Source: Myoxocephalus aenaeus (taxonomy: Eukaryota; Chordata; Actinopteri; Perciformes; Cottidae). Taken from it: a stretch of DNA of 64,000 bases. The stretch's first letter is position 1. Each line of letters opens with the position of its first letter. The translations under genes and the position numbers were made by a program. Under the pieces are notes generated by a model, which was not told where the DNA came from, did not search any database, and was given only the letters and a program-made list of their open reading frames with translations. Shown in pieces: positions 37,373 to 48,850 of the stretch. The stretch lies in contig JBAMJR010000097.1 of assembly GCA_038501785.1 (NCBI GenBank), positions 2,936,001 to 3,000,000 of the forward strand, read 5' to 3'.

Positions 37373-38109
37373 CTGCAAAACAAGTCAAGTACCCGTAGCA
37401 AGCAGCCTGTCTGAGCTTATCGTGTTATTAAGTTCGAACAAATAATACCTTGTATTGTTTTTACTCTGACGATGTGTTCAAGGCGTGGTTCAACGAGGTG
37501 TACTACTAACTACACCATCAGTAAATGATTTTTAGTTGAGTTTCACTTTCTGTTCTTTGATTACTCAAGTGTTAGGTCCAATTGATAATCATTATTAATA
37601 ATCAGCGTGCTTGAACAATTTTGTGTGACGATAATGAAGTATTACGAGGTCTGTGTGAAGCGAGCACAGCTGTCCAAGGGAGTTGGGAGTCAGCAGGAGA
37701 TAGTGCAGCCTCGGCTGTGACTGTGAGATCTAGGTTGATACATTCCAGCAGCCGACGGCACACTGCACATTTTTTTGTTCATATTAAACAATTAGATACG
37801 AGAGAGACATACAGCGTTGTACGCGATGTGCCTTGAGTCGGTGGGGATAAAAACGTGATCGCAATCACTGCTTTTCCAATCGCTGCGCTTGTTACTTTGT
37901 TGTGACCAGGGTAAATTAATGATGAGAACGAGAGACGGTGTTTGGCTGAATTCTTCCGGAGGCTCTACCAGGCATCCAATAAACGATACACGATTTCACA
38001 ATACAAGTTATTCCTGGGTTTAATAGAGGAAGTATAAGTGATCGTCTGTCGTCCTCTTTTGTCCAGATTTGAACCGTGCGTCGTCTCTCCAGAGACTGAA
38101 GGAAGACAT
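37373..38109. other. 5' flank of ISG12 gene A
   Basis: No TATA box or clear ISRE directly upstream of gene A, unlike the other array genes, so an upstream non-coding first exon or a different promoter is possible. Nothing else recognised. Confidence 0.5.
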
Positions 38110-39126
38110 ATGGGTCTAAGTGAGCATCTGTTCCTTTGGCAATAATATATTTAATCGACAGTACTGATTATTTAACTTGTATTGTGTCCGAATAAACATA
38201 TACTGATGGTATTAACCATGACACATGCCGTTGATTAATCCAGATGTGTATCTTGTGTTTCAGTGAAGTTTGCGGTCATTGGAGCGGGAGCAAGTAAGAA
38301 AGTGTTTACTTTTTCAACTGATCTTAACACACCTATGTGTTTACTACACTTGTATCGTGAATGATCCATCTTGAAGTGACCAAACCTGGCCTCTTCTGTG
38401 CTGTTGCCCATGCGCAGTGGGTGCTGTTGCCCTGGCTCCTGTTGCTCTGGGAGCAGCAGGTTTCACCGCAGCTGGAGTAGCAGCAGGCTCCATCGGTGCG
38501 AAAATGATGTCGGCTGCTGCGATCGCTAACGGAGGAGGAGTGGCAGCAGGAGGGCTGGTGGCTGGTTTGCAGGCAGCAGGTACACAGCATAACTAGATAT
38601 TGTTATGGTAGTTTTAACTGTTGCATCATAATGGTGACATGATCAGTGCTGCAACAATAACAAAAGGAGGATCACGTGCTGTGTTACTTCTAATGTCTTT
38701 TCAAAGTGCAAAAAACACGAGAGCCCAGGAGTGTTTGGCACACCTGGAACAGGAACAACTGTAATGTAGCATTGTATGTAGTTAGTTAGTGCATCAACAA
38801 AATGAAATGTTTTGGTTCTATTGAATAATATACTGTATACGCTGTGATGACAATAGTTCCTCTGTTTCATTCAGTCTTCTCGCTTGAGAACAAGACTCTT
38901 ACTTTTTGTATCTTAATGGTGGGATGACAAGCACAGGCGCATTATGTGCCCTATTACGTCTTTCTGAAGTATCTCCACATCCCACATGGTGTCTGTCTCT
39001 GTAGCTCCACATTATACAACCTGTTAAATTGTGTTTGTAGGTGCAGCTGGTCTGTCAGCAGCTGCCACTGCCGCTGTGGCCGGCACCGGAGCAGCAGTGG
39101 GATGGCTGGTGAGCGTCTTCCGCTGA
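38110..39126 (+). CDS. isg12: ISG12/IFI27-like protein, gene A (full-length type)
   Basis: Member of the Ifi-6-16 family: small, very hydrophobic, interferon-induced proteins of mitochondria, ER or nuclear envelope, linked to apoptosis and antiviral responses. Exons 38110-38119, 38264-38293, 38418-38579 and 39041-39126 join in frame: MGLMKFAVIGAG, then GAVALAPVALGAAGFTAAG, KMMSAAAIANGGGVAAGG, and AAGLSAAATAAVAGTGAA ending SVFR and TGA. That is about 95 residues with nearly continuous hydrophobic, Gly/Ala-rich segments, as usual for the family. AATAAA at 39191. Exon 3 is almost identical to that of gene G except in its first 29 bases, which suggests gene conversion. It is the first intact copy of the array. 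Confidence 0.85.
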
Positions 39127-39309
39127 AGAAAACCACACCAGTGTACCGAACAGCACTCATGTGATGTCAGACAACTACAATGTGTCGGTCAATAAATCTG
39201 TGCAACCTGCGAAAGACTCTGGTTCATGTGTGTCGTCTGTAAACATTTACTTTCCTCATCATGTCCACCAAAAATGAGTAATTGGAAGGTTCATTCACTT
39301 TTTGAAATG

Positions 39310-39425
39310 AAAGGAGCATTTTTTTTTTCTGGCCACAGTTAAGTTGTGGACCGTAAAACCCAAACACCAATCTGAAAGATGCTATAACGCTTGTACAGCT
39401 GAGGGGAGCTGCATAGTCCAGGCAT
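39310..39425. repeat. Segment duplicated at 59250-59345
   Basis: CTGGCCACAGTTAAGTTGTG and GAAAGATGCTATAA recur in the same order at 59262-59320, with similar spacing. A shared flank of array genes or an unnamed dispersed repeat. Confidence 0.6.
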
Positions 39426-39470
39426 TATCAGCTGTGGGTTTATATGATCATGTCATATAAAGAATATTGA

Positions 39471-39614
39471 ATTGGCTCCTCTCCTTACACACCAACAACT
39501 TCACATCCCAAGATAATTCAGTCACCATTCTTAAGTATGCTGATGATGCAAGCATATACACCTCATACGCAAGAAAAAAGGAGGAAATGCTTCGACTCAA
39601 ATTGCAGATTTAAT
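39471..39614 (+). mobile_element. LINE reverse transcriptase fragment with YADD box
   Basis: One frame reads TNNFTSQDNSVTILKYADDA, then SIYTSYARKKEEMLRLKLQI and a stop. KYADDA is the catalytic motif of a non-LTR reverse transcriptase (CR1/L2/Rex1-like). Only about 45 codons remain, with a frame break at the 5' side. Confidence 0.75.
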
Positions 39615-40042
39615 TAAAGTCTCCTTTTTTATGTTTTTATAAACTAGGTACACATGAATATAAATGTTGAAGACATTTTATCCTCACAGTAGCTGCAGGC
39701 TTTACATGCAATAACATTATTATGATCTCTTAAATAGAAATACTTAACATTGTACTTTACTCTTTACTTTGATCTTGATAAAGCCACCACCTCTGTCTTA
39801 AAGATGAAAGTTAGTCCTGAATGCAGGTTTGAAGGAGCAGTCAGAACTAAACTGGTTGAGCAACTCTTTAGTGTTTCTGTCTTTTGTCTTTGTTCTTATG
39901 TTCCATAGGGATGACCTCCCACCTCAGGAATGGTAAATACGTGAGTCTATTTGGATTAAGTGGAGTCTGTGACGCCTTTTATTGTTCAGATTTAAAGAAG
40001 ATTTTCATTTTTGAAGAAACGATACCTAACTAACCTTCAGGA

Positions 40043-40049
40043 TATAAAA
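40043..40049 (+). promoter_or_regulatory. TATA box of gene B
   Basis: TATAAAA 44 bp before the ATG. A weak ISRE-like run (ATTTTCATTTTTGAAGAAAC) lies just upstream at 40001-40020. Confidence 0.6.
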
Positions 40050-40086
40050 CCAGCACAGTCCAAGGCTCATCAGAACCAGAGCAGAC

Positions 40087-40787
40087 ATGGACTTTGGTGA
40101 GTATCACTGCTCTTTGACAATACTGATATATGTCTTTGAAAGTACTGATACTTTTATTGATATTGGCTTTTCTTATTAAAAAACAAGTAATGATAGTGAC
40201 CATGGCAAATGTGCAAAATGAACTGAAAAAGTTTATCTCAATGTTTATCTTGTGTTTCAGTGACAGGTCTCGCCATTGTAGCCGGAGCAGGTAAGACTTT
40301 AGCCTTCATGGATCACCTGTCTTTACTGTTTCAACTGATTTAAACAGACTTTAATGTAAAGTGCCATTTACATGCTAAACGTATCATGCATGATCCATGT
40401 TAAAGTGGCCTGACTTTAGACTACCATGAGCAACACGGTTCTCTCTGCTCTGTGGTCCTCTTGCAGTAGGTGCTGTGGTCGGCGCTCCTATTGTTCTGGG
40501 AACCATAGCAGCAGGTTTCACCGCAGCTGGAACAGCAACAGGTTTCACCGCAGCTGGAACAGCAGCGTGCTCCATTGCTGCTGCTGTGATGTCGGCTGCA
40601 GCAGCTGCTAACAGAGCAGGTCAATATTTTTGATCTTGTGATTTTCATTTTTTTTTTAGCTCATAATCTCCACCAGGAAAAGGTTTCCTGCTTTTCTCTC
40701 ATAGATTTCCCACCATATCAAACAGCTGTTTTGTATTTTATATTTTATAATGTGTAATCTTGCTCTAAAGGTGCAGGTGGTCTGTGA
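40087..40787 (+). CDS. ISG12-like gene B, C-terminally truncated
   Basis: Exons 40087-40096, 40261-40290, 40467-40619 and 40771-40787. The product starts MDFVTGLAIVAGA and continues VVGAPIVLG, GFTAAGT twice, and AVMSAAAAANRAGAGGL. An extra base relative to gene G (CTGTGAAGG against CTGTCAGG) puts TGA at 40785-40787 directly after GAGGL, removing the last hydrophobic segment; in the other frame the lost text (AVAGGGGGAVLGW-type) is still readable. Exon 3 also carries a 27 bp in-frame tandem duplication (GGTTTCACCGCAGCTGG occurs twice). AATAAA at 40984. It could be a pseudogene, or a short functional form like the neighbouring truncated copies. Confidence 0.65.
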
Positions 40788-41823
40788 AGGAGCCACAGCA
40801 GCTGTGGCAGGAGGAGGAGGAGGAGCAGTACTGGGATGGATCGCTACTGCATCGTCTGAAAGTCATGAAGGAACAAGAAGCGTTTAAAATACTTTTACCA
40901 AATGTAGAAGGCAATAACAACTGACATCAGCCTGTTACATAAGGAGCACTTTTGTCATCTCAGACAACTGAAATGTTTTGTTCAATAAATTGATGCAAAC
41001 TGTGAAATATTCTGGTTCAGTCTTTTGTTTGTAAATATTTCAATTTCTCATGATCTCCACCTGAAGCAGGTTTAATGCTTTTCTCTGATAGATTTCCCAC
41101 CGTGTCAAACAGCTGTTTTGTATTTTATACCTTAAAAACAATGGGGAAAAAAATAAAAGAATAAACGCTTAATTTACATGAGAACTTGACAACAATACTA
41201 TAAACAACCTGTTATTATGAGATCAGGATTCAGAACTAAATAACATTCAAACTCATGTTGAGCTGCAGGATGTCTCCATAAGCCTCAACGCAGAACCATC
41301 AGCATCATCTCAGGAATGAGGCTGGAGAATCATTTTCAGAACTTTTCTGATTGCACATCTTCATTCAACACTTGTTTTGTCTCCTCACTGGAATGTGAGT
41401 CATCACATGGTGACAAAACACAGAGCAAACAGGACCCCGACCCCTAGTGGAAGGGAGGGGTCGTCACACATGGGACCAACGGCAGTGCCAGAAAAACACT
41501 TCTAAACATATTTAGTACTTTTTCATAAATTGATTAATCAAGTTTTTTAAATCAATATTTTGCTATGAATCTTTGCATTCATCACTTCAGTCATGAAATG
41601 ATCATACAGATGGGATTTTAACTTCAGAATAATGTAGACATTTTATTGGATTCTTCAGTGATTTCCTCATTTGAAAATGGTTGTAAAAACAATATAAGCA
41701 AATATGTATATGATGGTTTGTAAACTATTCCAGGATTACTCATTTTCTACCTCAGAAATTGTAAATATGTGAGTCTATTTGGGTGAAACGGACTCTGGGG
41801 CGCCCTCTTTAGTTCAGATTTAT

Positions 41824-41865
41824 AGTTTCACTTTTTAAGAAACGATACCTAACTATGTATATAAA
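41824..41865 (+). promoter_or_regulatory. ISRE-like element and TATA box of gene C
   Basis: AGTTTCACTTTT at 41824-41835 (reverse complement AAAAGTGAAACT; 11 of 12 positions of GAAANNGAAACT) and TATATAAA at 41858-41865, 48 bp before the ATG. The spacing is compact and repeated in the other copies. The ISRE is the binding site of ISGF3/IRF factors. Confidence 0.7.
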
Positions 41866-41913
41866 CCCCACCAGCACAGTCCAAGGCTCATCAGAACCAG
41901 AGCAGATAAAGAC

Positions 41914-42435
41914 ATGGGTTCTGGTGAGTATCACTGCTCTTTGACAATACTGATAAATGTATTTGAAAGTACTGATACTTTTATTGATATCAGCTTTTCT
42001 TATTAAAAAATAAGTAATGATACTGAAAAGACTACCATGTACAACAAAGTTCTCTCTGCTGTGTTGTCCTCGTGCAGTATTTTGTTTGGGCGAGAGTCCA
42101 GCTGATCTGGGTTTCACCTCAGCTGGGATAACAAAAGGCAGCAGAGGAGCTGGTATGATGTCGTCTGCTGCAGTCTCTAACGGAGGAGGAGTGTCAGGAG
42201 GAGGTCTGGTGTCTCGTTTGCAGAGAGCAGGTAAAGAAAATTATTTAGTTTTTAAAATATTTGTAATCTTGTGATTTTCATTTTGTATGTATCTCATAAT
42301 CTCCAGCAGAACACGTTTTCCTACTTTTCTCTCCTTGATTTCCCACCATATCAAACAGCTGTTTTGTATTTTATATTTTATAATGTGTAATCTTGCTCTA
42401 TAGGTGCAACCGGCAGAAGTGGCAGAAAGTCATGA
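41914..42435 (+). CDS. ISG12-derived polar microprotein, gene C
   Basis: Exons 41914-41923, 42078-42230 and 42404-42435 (TGA 42433). The 64-residue product starts MGSVFCLGESPADLGF and continues TSAGITKGSRGAGMMSSAAV, SNGGGVSGGGLVSRLQRAG and ends ATGRSGRKS. Exon 2 of full-length ISG12 is absent and exon 4 has lost the hydrophobic coding block, yet the frame is kept. Ancestral hydrophobic positions are polar or charged, so no convincing membrane span remains. Gly2 and Cys6 would suit N-terminal acylation; that is speculation. AATAAA at 42556. Splice sites are intact. Near-identical copies follow at 43475, 45035 and 50785. Confidence 0.65.
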
Positions 42436-43385
42436 AGGAACAAGACGCATTTAATTAAAAATACTTTTGCCAAATGTAGAAGGCAATAACAACTGACATC
42501 AGCCTGTTACCTAAGGAGCACTTTGGTCATCTCAGACAACTGAAATGTTTTGTTCAATAAATTGATGCAACCTATGAAATATTCTGGTTCAGTCTTTTGT
42601 TTGTAAATATTTCAATTTATCATGATCTCCACCTGAAGCAGGTTTAATGCTTTTCTCTGATAGATTTCCCACCGTGTCAAACATCTGTTTTGTATTTTAT
42701 ATCTTGAAAACAATAACACAACTAAAATGATAAAAGCTTGATTTACATGAGAACTTGACAACAATAATCAACAACCTGTTATTATGAGGATTCAGAACAA
42801 ATAAACATTCAAACTCATGTTGAGCTGCAGGATGTCTCCATAAGCCTCAACGCAGAACCATCAGCATCATCTCAGGAATGAGGCTGGAGAATCATTTTCA
42901 GAACTTTTCTGATTGCACATCTTCATTCAACACTTGTTTTGTCTCCTCACTGGAATGTGAGTCATCACATGGTGACAAAACACAGAGCAAACAGGACCCC
43001 GACCCCTAGTGGAAGGGAGGGGTCGTCACACATGGGACCAACGGCAGTGTCAGAAAAACACTTCTAAACATATTTAGTACTTTTTCATAAATTGATTAAT
43101 CAAGTTTTTGAAACCAATATTTTGCTATGAATCTTTGCATTCATCACTTCAGTCATGAAATGATCATACAGATGGGATTTTAACTTCAGAATAATGTAGA
43201 CATTTTATTGGATTCTTCAGTGATTTCCTCATTTGAAAATGGTTGTAAAAACAATATAAGCAAATATGTATATGATGGTTTGTAAACTATTCCAGGATTA
43301 CTCATTTTCTACCTCAGAAATTGTAAATATGTGAGTCTATTTGGGTGAAACGGACTCTGTGACGCCCTCTTTAGTTCAGATTTAT

Positions 43386-43427
43386 AGTTTCACTTTTTAA
43401 GAAACGATACCTAACTATGTATATAAA
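43386..43427 (+). promoter_or_regulatory. ISRE-like element and TATA box of gene D
   Basis: AGTTTCACTTTT at 43386-43397 and TATATAAA at 43420-43427, the same arrangement as gene C. Confidence 0.7.
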
Positions 43428-43474
43428 CCCCACCAGCACAGTCCAAGGCTCATCAGAACCAGAGCAGATAAAGA

Positions 43475-43997
43475 CATGGGTTCTGGTGAGTATCACTGCT
43501 CTTTGACAATACTGATAAATGTATTTGAAAGTACTGATACTTTTATTGATATCAGCTTTTCTTATTAAAAAATAAGTAATGATACTGAAAAGACTACCAT
43601 GTACAACAAAGTTCTCTCTGCTGTGTTGTCCTCGTGCAGTATTTTGTTTGGGCGAGAGTCCAGCTGATCTGGGTTTCACCTCAGCTGGGATAACAAAAGG
43701 CAGCAGAGGAGCTGGTATGATGTCGTCTGCTGCAGTCTCTAACGGAGGAGGAGTGTCAGGAGGAGGTCTGGTGTCTCGTTTGCAGAGAGCAGGTAAAGAA
43801 AATTATTTAGTTTTAAAAATATTTTTAATCTTGTGATTTTCATTTTGTATGTATCTCATAATCTCCAGCAGAACACGTTTTCCTACTTTTCTCTCCTTGA
43901 TTTCCCACCATATCAAACAGCTGTTTTGTATTTTATATTTTATAATGTGTAATCTTGCTCTATAGGTGCAACCGGCAGAAGTGGCAGAAAGTCATGA
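43475..43997 (+). CDS. ISG12-derived polar microprotein, gene D
   Basis: Exons 43475-43484, 43640-43792 and 43966-43997. It encodes the same 64 residues as gene C; exon 3 appears base-for-base identical. It starts 1561 bp after gene C, and introns and spacers are almost identical, so the duplication is recent or homogenised. Differences from C are a few substitutions and a lost CAAC or similar in the 3' flank. Function unknown; family origin is clear from the GGG-rich core and MMSSAAV motif. Confidence 0.65.
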
Positions 43998-44944
43998 AGG
44001 AACAAGACGCATTTAATTAAAAATACTTTTGCCAAATGTAGAAGGCAATAACAACTGACATCAGCCTGTTACCTAAGGAGCACTTTGGTCATCTCAGACA
44101 ACTGAAATGTTTTGTTCAATAAATTGATGCCTATGAAATATTGTGGTTCAGTCTTTTGTTTGTAAATATTTCAATGTATCATGATCTCCACCTGAAGCAG
44201 GTTTAATGCTTTTCTCTGATAGATTTCCCACCGTGTCAAACATCTGTTTTGTATTTTATATCTTGAAAACAATAACACAACTAAAATGATAAAAGCTTGA
44301 TTTACATGAGAACTTGACAACAATAATCAACAACCTGTTATTATGAGGATTCAGAACAAATAAACATTCAAACTCATGTTGAGCTGCAGGATGTCTCCAT
44401 AAGCCTCAACGCAGAACCATCAGCATCAACTCAGGAATGAGGCTGGAGAATCATTTTCAGAACTTTTCTGATTGCACATCTTCATTCAACACTTGTTTTG
44501 TCTCCTCACTGGAATGTGAGTCATCACATGGTGACAAAACACAGAGCAAACAGGACCCCGACCCCTAGTGGAAGGGAGGGGTCGTCACACATGGGACCAA
44601 CGGCAGTGCCAGAAAAACACTTCTAAACATATTTAGTACTTTTTCATAAATTGATTAATCAAGTTTTTGAAACCAATATTTTGCTATGAATCTTTGCATT
44701 CATCACTTCAGTCATGAAATGATCATACAGATGGGATTTTAACTTCAGAAAAATGTAGACATTTTATTGGATTCTTCAGTGATTTCCTCATTTGAAAATG
44801 GTTGTAAAAACAATATAAGCAAATATGTATATGATGGTTTGTAAACTATTCCAGGATTACTCATTTTCTACCTCAGAAATTGTAAATATGTGAGTCTATT
44901 TGGGTGAAACGGACTCTGGGGCGCCCTCTTTAGTTCAGATTTAT

Positions 44945-44987
44945 AGTTTCACTTTTTGAAGAAACGATACCTAACTATGTATATAAA
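44945..44987 (+). promoter_or_regulatory. ISRE-like element and TATA box of gene E
   Basis: AGTTTCACTTTT at 44945-44956 and TATATAAA at 44980-44987. Confidence 0.7.
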
Positions 44988-45034
44988 CCCCACCAGCACA
45001 GTCCAAGGCTCATCAGAACCAGAGCAGATAAAGA

Positions 45035-45557
45035 CATGGGTTCTGGTGAGTATCACTGCTCTTTGACAATACTGATAAATGTATTTGAAAGTACTGATAC
45101 TTTTATTGATATCAGCTTTTCTTATTAAAAAATAAGTAATGATACTGAAAAGACTACCATGTACAACAAAGTTCTCTCTGCTGTGTTGTCCTCGTGCAGT
45201 ATTTTGTTTGGGCGAGAGTCCAGCTGATCTGGGTTTCACCTCAGCTGGGATAACAAAAGGCAGCAGAGGAGCTGGTATGATGTCGTCTGCTGCAGTCTCT
45301 AACGGAGGAGGAGTGTCAGGAGGAGGTCTGGTGTCTCGTTTGCAGAGAGCAGGTAAAGAAAATTATTTAGTTTTTAAAATATTTTTAATCTTGTGATTTT
45401 CATTTTGTATGTATCTCATAATCTCCAGCAGAACACGTTTTCCTACTTTTCTCTCCTTGATTTCCCACCATATCAAACAGCTGTTTTGTATTTTATATTT
45501 TATAATGTGTAATCTTGCTCTATAGGTGCAACCGGCAGAAGTGGCAGAAAGTCATGA
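45035..45557 (+). CDS. ISG12-derived polar microprotein, gene E
   Basis: Exons 45035-45044, 45200-45352 and 45526-45557, 1560 bp after gene D. The predicted protein is identical to those of genes C and D. With the relic at 46.6 kb and genes F and G it forms a block that is partly repeated downstream (gene H, the relic at 52.2 kb, gene I). Confidence 0.65.
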
Positions 45558-46504
45558 AGGAACAAGACGCATTTAATTAAAAATACTTTTGCCAAATGTA
45601 GAAGGCAATAACAACTGACATCAGCCTGTTACCTAAGGAGCACTTTGGTCATCTCAGACAACTGAAATGTTTTGTTCAATAAATTGATGCCTATGAAATA
45701 TTGTGGTTCAGTCTTTTGTTTGTAAATATTTCAATTTATCATGATCTCCACCTGAAGCAGGTTTAATGCTTTTCTCTGATAGATTTCCCACCGTGTCAAA
45801 CATCTGTTTTGTATTTTATATCTTGAAAACAATAACACAACTAAAATGATAAAAGCTTGATTTACATGAGAACTTGACAACAATAATCAACAACCTGTTA
45901 TTATGAGGATTCAGAACAAATAAACATTCAAACTCATGTTGAGCTGCAGGATGTCTCCATAAGCCTCAACGCAGAACCATCAGCATCATCTCAGGAATGA
46001 GGCTGGAGAATCATTTTCAGAACTTTTCTGATTGCACATCTTCATTCAACACTTGTTTTGTCTCCTCACTGGAATGTGAGTCATCACATGGTGACAAAAC
46101 ACAGAGCAAACAGGACCCCGACCCCTAGTGGAAGGGAGGGGTCGTCACACATGGGACCAACGGCAGTGTCAGAAAAACACTTCTAAACATATTTAGTACT
46201 TTTTCATAAATTGATTAATCAAGTTTTTGAAACCAATATTTTGCTATGAATCTTTGCATTCATCACTTCAGTCATGAAATGATCATACAGATGGGATTTT
46301 AACTTGAGAAAAATGTAGACATTTTATTGGATTCTTCAGTGATTTCCTCATTTGAAAATGGTTGTAAAAACAATATAAGCAAATATGTATATGATGGTTT
46401 GTAAACTATTCCAGGATTACTCATTTTCTACCTCAGAAATTGTAAATATGTGAGTCTATTTGGGTGAAACGGACGCTGGGGCGCCCTCTTTAGTTCAGAT
46501 TTAT

Positions 46505-46629
46505 AGTTTCACTTTTTGAAGAAACGATACCTAAAAAACTATTTATATAAACCCCACCAGCACAGTTCAAGGCTCATCAGAACCAGAGCAGATAAAGACA
46601 TGGGCTCATCACTGGATATGTTTCTGTAA
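46505..46629 (+). pseudogene. Orphan ISG12 promoter and exon 1 relic (first)
   Basis: The ISRE-like element, a TATATAAA box and the 5' UTR run as in gene E up to ATG GGC TCA at 46600-46608. Then the sequence joins the spacer text CACTGGATATGTTTCTG with an in-frame TAA, with no donor splice site. The junction falls in the short shared text CTCAT, as seen by comparison with the spacer at 54641. The promoter may still fire without a coding gene. Confidence 0.65.
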
Positions 46630-47241
46630 ACCTAAAATGAGCTTTCATTTTGACCCAAACACAACATGAAGGGACCTTGAACTGAGGAAGCTTTGCTGCA
46701 GGTGATTACTTTAATATAGAATGAAATACCACCCTCCACTGATAAGAGTTGAGTAATACATCAAGGTGTTTCACAGTTAAGAGTCATCCACAATTTAAAT
46801 GAGAGAATGGAGAATTATGTATTTGAACATTAACCGTTGGTACATATTAATATTGAAGACATTTTAAAGATTATTTAAAATGTTGAAGACATTTTATCCT
46901 CAAAGTAGCTGCACGCTTTACATGCTGGAATAACACTGTTATTATCTAAATACTTAACATTGTACTTTACTCTTTACTTTGATCTTGATAAAGCCACCAC
47001 CTCTGTCTTAAAGATGAAAGTTAGTCCTGAATGCAGGTTTGAAGGAGCAGTCAGAACTAAACTGGTTGAGCAACTCTTTAGTGTTTCTGTCTTTTGTCTT
47101 TGTTCTTATGTTCCATAGGGATGACCTCCCACCTCAGGAATGGTAAATACTGAGTCTAATTGGGTGAAGTGGACTCTATGACACCTTTTATTGTTCAGAT
47201 TTATAGTTTAATTTTTGAAGAAACGATACCTAAATATTTAG

Positions 47242-47249
47242 TATATAAA
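47242..47249 (+). promoter_or_regulatory. TATA box of gene F
   Basis: TATATAAA 43 bp before the ATG. The ISRE-like element upstream is weakened to AGTTTAATTTTT. Confidence 0.65.
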
Positions 47250-47291
47250 ACCCACCAGCACAGTTCAAGGCTCATCAGATCCCGAGCAGAC

Positions 47292-47842
47292 ATGGACTCT
47301 GGTGAGTATCACTCTTTGACAATACTGATAGATTTATTTGAAAGTACTGATACTTTTATTGATATCAGCTTGTCTTATTAACAAATAAGTAATGATGTTG
47401 ATCATGGCAAATGTCGTTGATTTAGCTAAATTAACTGCAAAAAGACTAAACAACAAAGCTCTCTCTGCTGTGTTGTCCTCTTGCAGTACTTGATGTGGAC
47501 GAGAGTCCAGCTGATCTGGGTTTCACCTCAGATGGGATAACAAAAGGCAGCAGAGGAGCTGATATGATGTCGACTGATGCGGTCTCTAACGGAGGAGGAG
47601 TGGAAGCAGGAGGTCGGGTGGCTGATTTGCAGAAAGCAGGTAAAGAACATTATTTAGTTTTTAAAATATTTGTAATCTTGTGATTTTTGTATTTATCTCA
47701 TAATCTCCAGCAGAAAAAGGTTTCCTACTTTTCTCTCATTGATTTCCCACCATATCAAACAGCTGTTTTGTGTTTTATATTTTATAATGTGTAATCTTGC
47801 TCTATAGGTGCAACCGGCAGCAGTACTGGCAAAAAGTCATGA
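47292..47842 (+). CDS. ISG12-derived acidic microprotein, gene F
   Basis: Exons 47292-47301, 47487-47639 and 47808-47842 (TGA 47840). The 65-residue product starts MDSVLDVDESPADLGF, continues TSDGITKGSRGADMMSTDAV, SNGGGVEAGGRVADLQKAG and ends ATGSSTGKKS. I count ten Asp/Glu residues. Relative to gene C, exon 3 differs in 15 codons, 14 of them changing the amino acid, mostly to Asp or Glu, while introns are far better conserved. No membrane span is left. Exon 2 and the C-terminal hydrophobic exon block are missing, as in gene C. Role unknown; a soluble or modulatory product is possible. Confidence 0.62.
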
Positions 47843-48759
47843 AGGAACAAGAAGCATTTAAAATACTTTTGCCAAATGTAGAAGGCAATAACAACTTGCA
47901 TCAGTCTGTTACCTAAGGAGCACTTTGGTCATCTCAGACAACTGAAATGTTTTGTTCAATAAATTGATGCAACCTATGAAATATTCTGGTTCAGTCTTTT
48001 GTTTGTAAATATTTCAGTTTCTCATGATCTCCACCTGAAGCAGGTTTAATGCTTTTCTCTGATAGATTTCCCACCGTGTCAAACAGCTGTTTTGTATTTT
48101 ATACCTTAAAAACAATGGGGAAAAAACTAAAAGAATAAACGCTTAATTTACATGAGAACTTGACAACAATACTATAAACAACCTGTTATTATGAGAACAG
48201 GATTCAGAACTAAATAACATTCAAACTCATGTTGAGCTGCAGGATGTCTCCATAAGCCTCAACGCAGAACCATCAGCATCATCTCAGGAATGAGGCTGGA
48301 GAATCATTTTCAGAACTTTTCTGATTGCACATCTTCATTCAACACTTGTTTTGTCTCCTCACTGGAATGTGAGTCATCACATGGTGACAAAACACAGAGC
48401 AAACAGGACCCCGACCCCTAGTGGAAGGGAGGGGTCGTCACACATGGGACCAACGGCAGTGTCAGAAAAACACTTCTAAACATATTTAGTACTTTTTCAT
48501 TTATTTATTCTAGTTAATAAAGTTTTTGAAACCAAGATTTTACAGATGGGATTTTAACTTGAGAAAAATGTAGACATTTTATTGGATTCTTCAATGATTT
48601 CCTCATTTGAAAATGATTGTAAAAACAATATAAGCAAAGATATATATGATGGTTTGTAAACTATTCCAGGATTACTCATTTTCTACCTCAGAAATTGTAA
48701 ATATGTGAGTCTATTTGGGTGAAACGGACTCTGGGGCGCCCTCTTTAGTTCAGATTTAT

Positions 48760-48802
48760 AGTTTCACTTTTTTAAGAAACGATACCTAACTATGTATATA
48801 AA
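48760..48802 (+). promoter_or_regulatory. ISRE-like element and TATA box of gene G
   Basis: AGTTTCACTTTT at 48760-48771 and TATATAAA at 48795-48802, 49 bp before the ATG at 48851. Confidence 0.7.
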
Positions 48803-48850
48803 CCCCACCAGCACAGTCCAAGGCTCATCAGAACCAGAGCAGATAAAGAC

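Noticed and set aside
41809..42117. - strand 102-codon frame repeated at 43371, 44949 and 50698
   Set aside because: Antisense to the C-type promoter, exon 1 and exon 3. It recurs only because the unit is duplicated, and it contains no recognisable domain.
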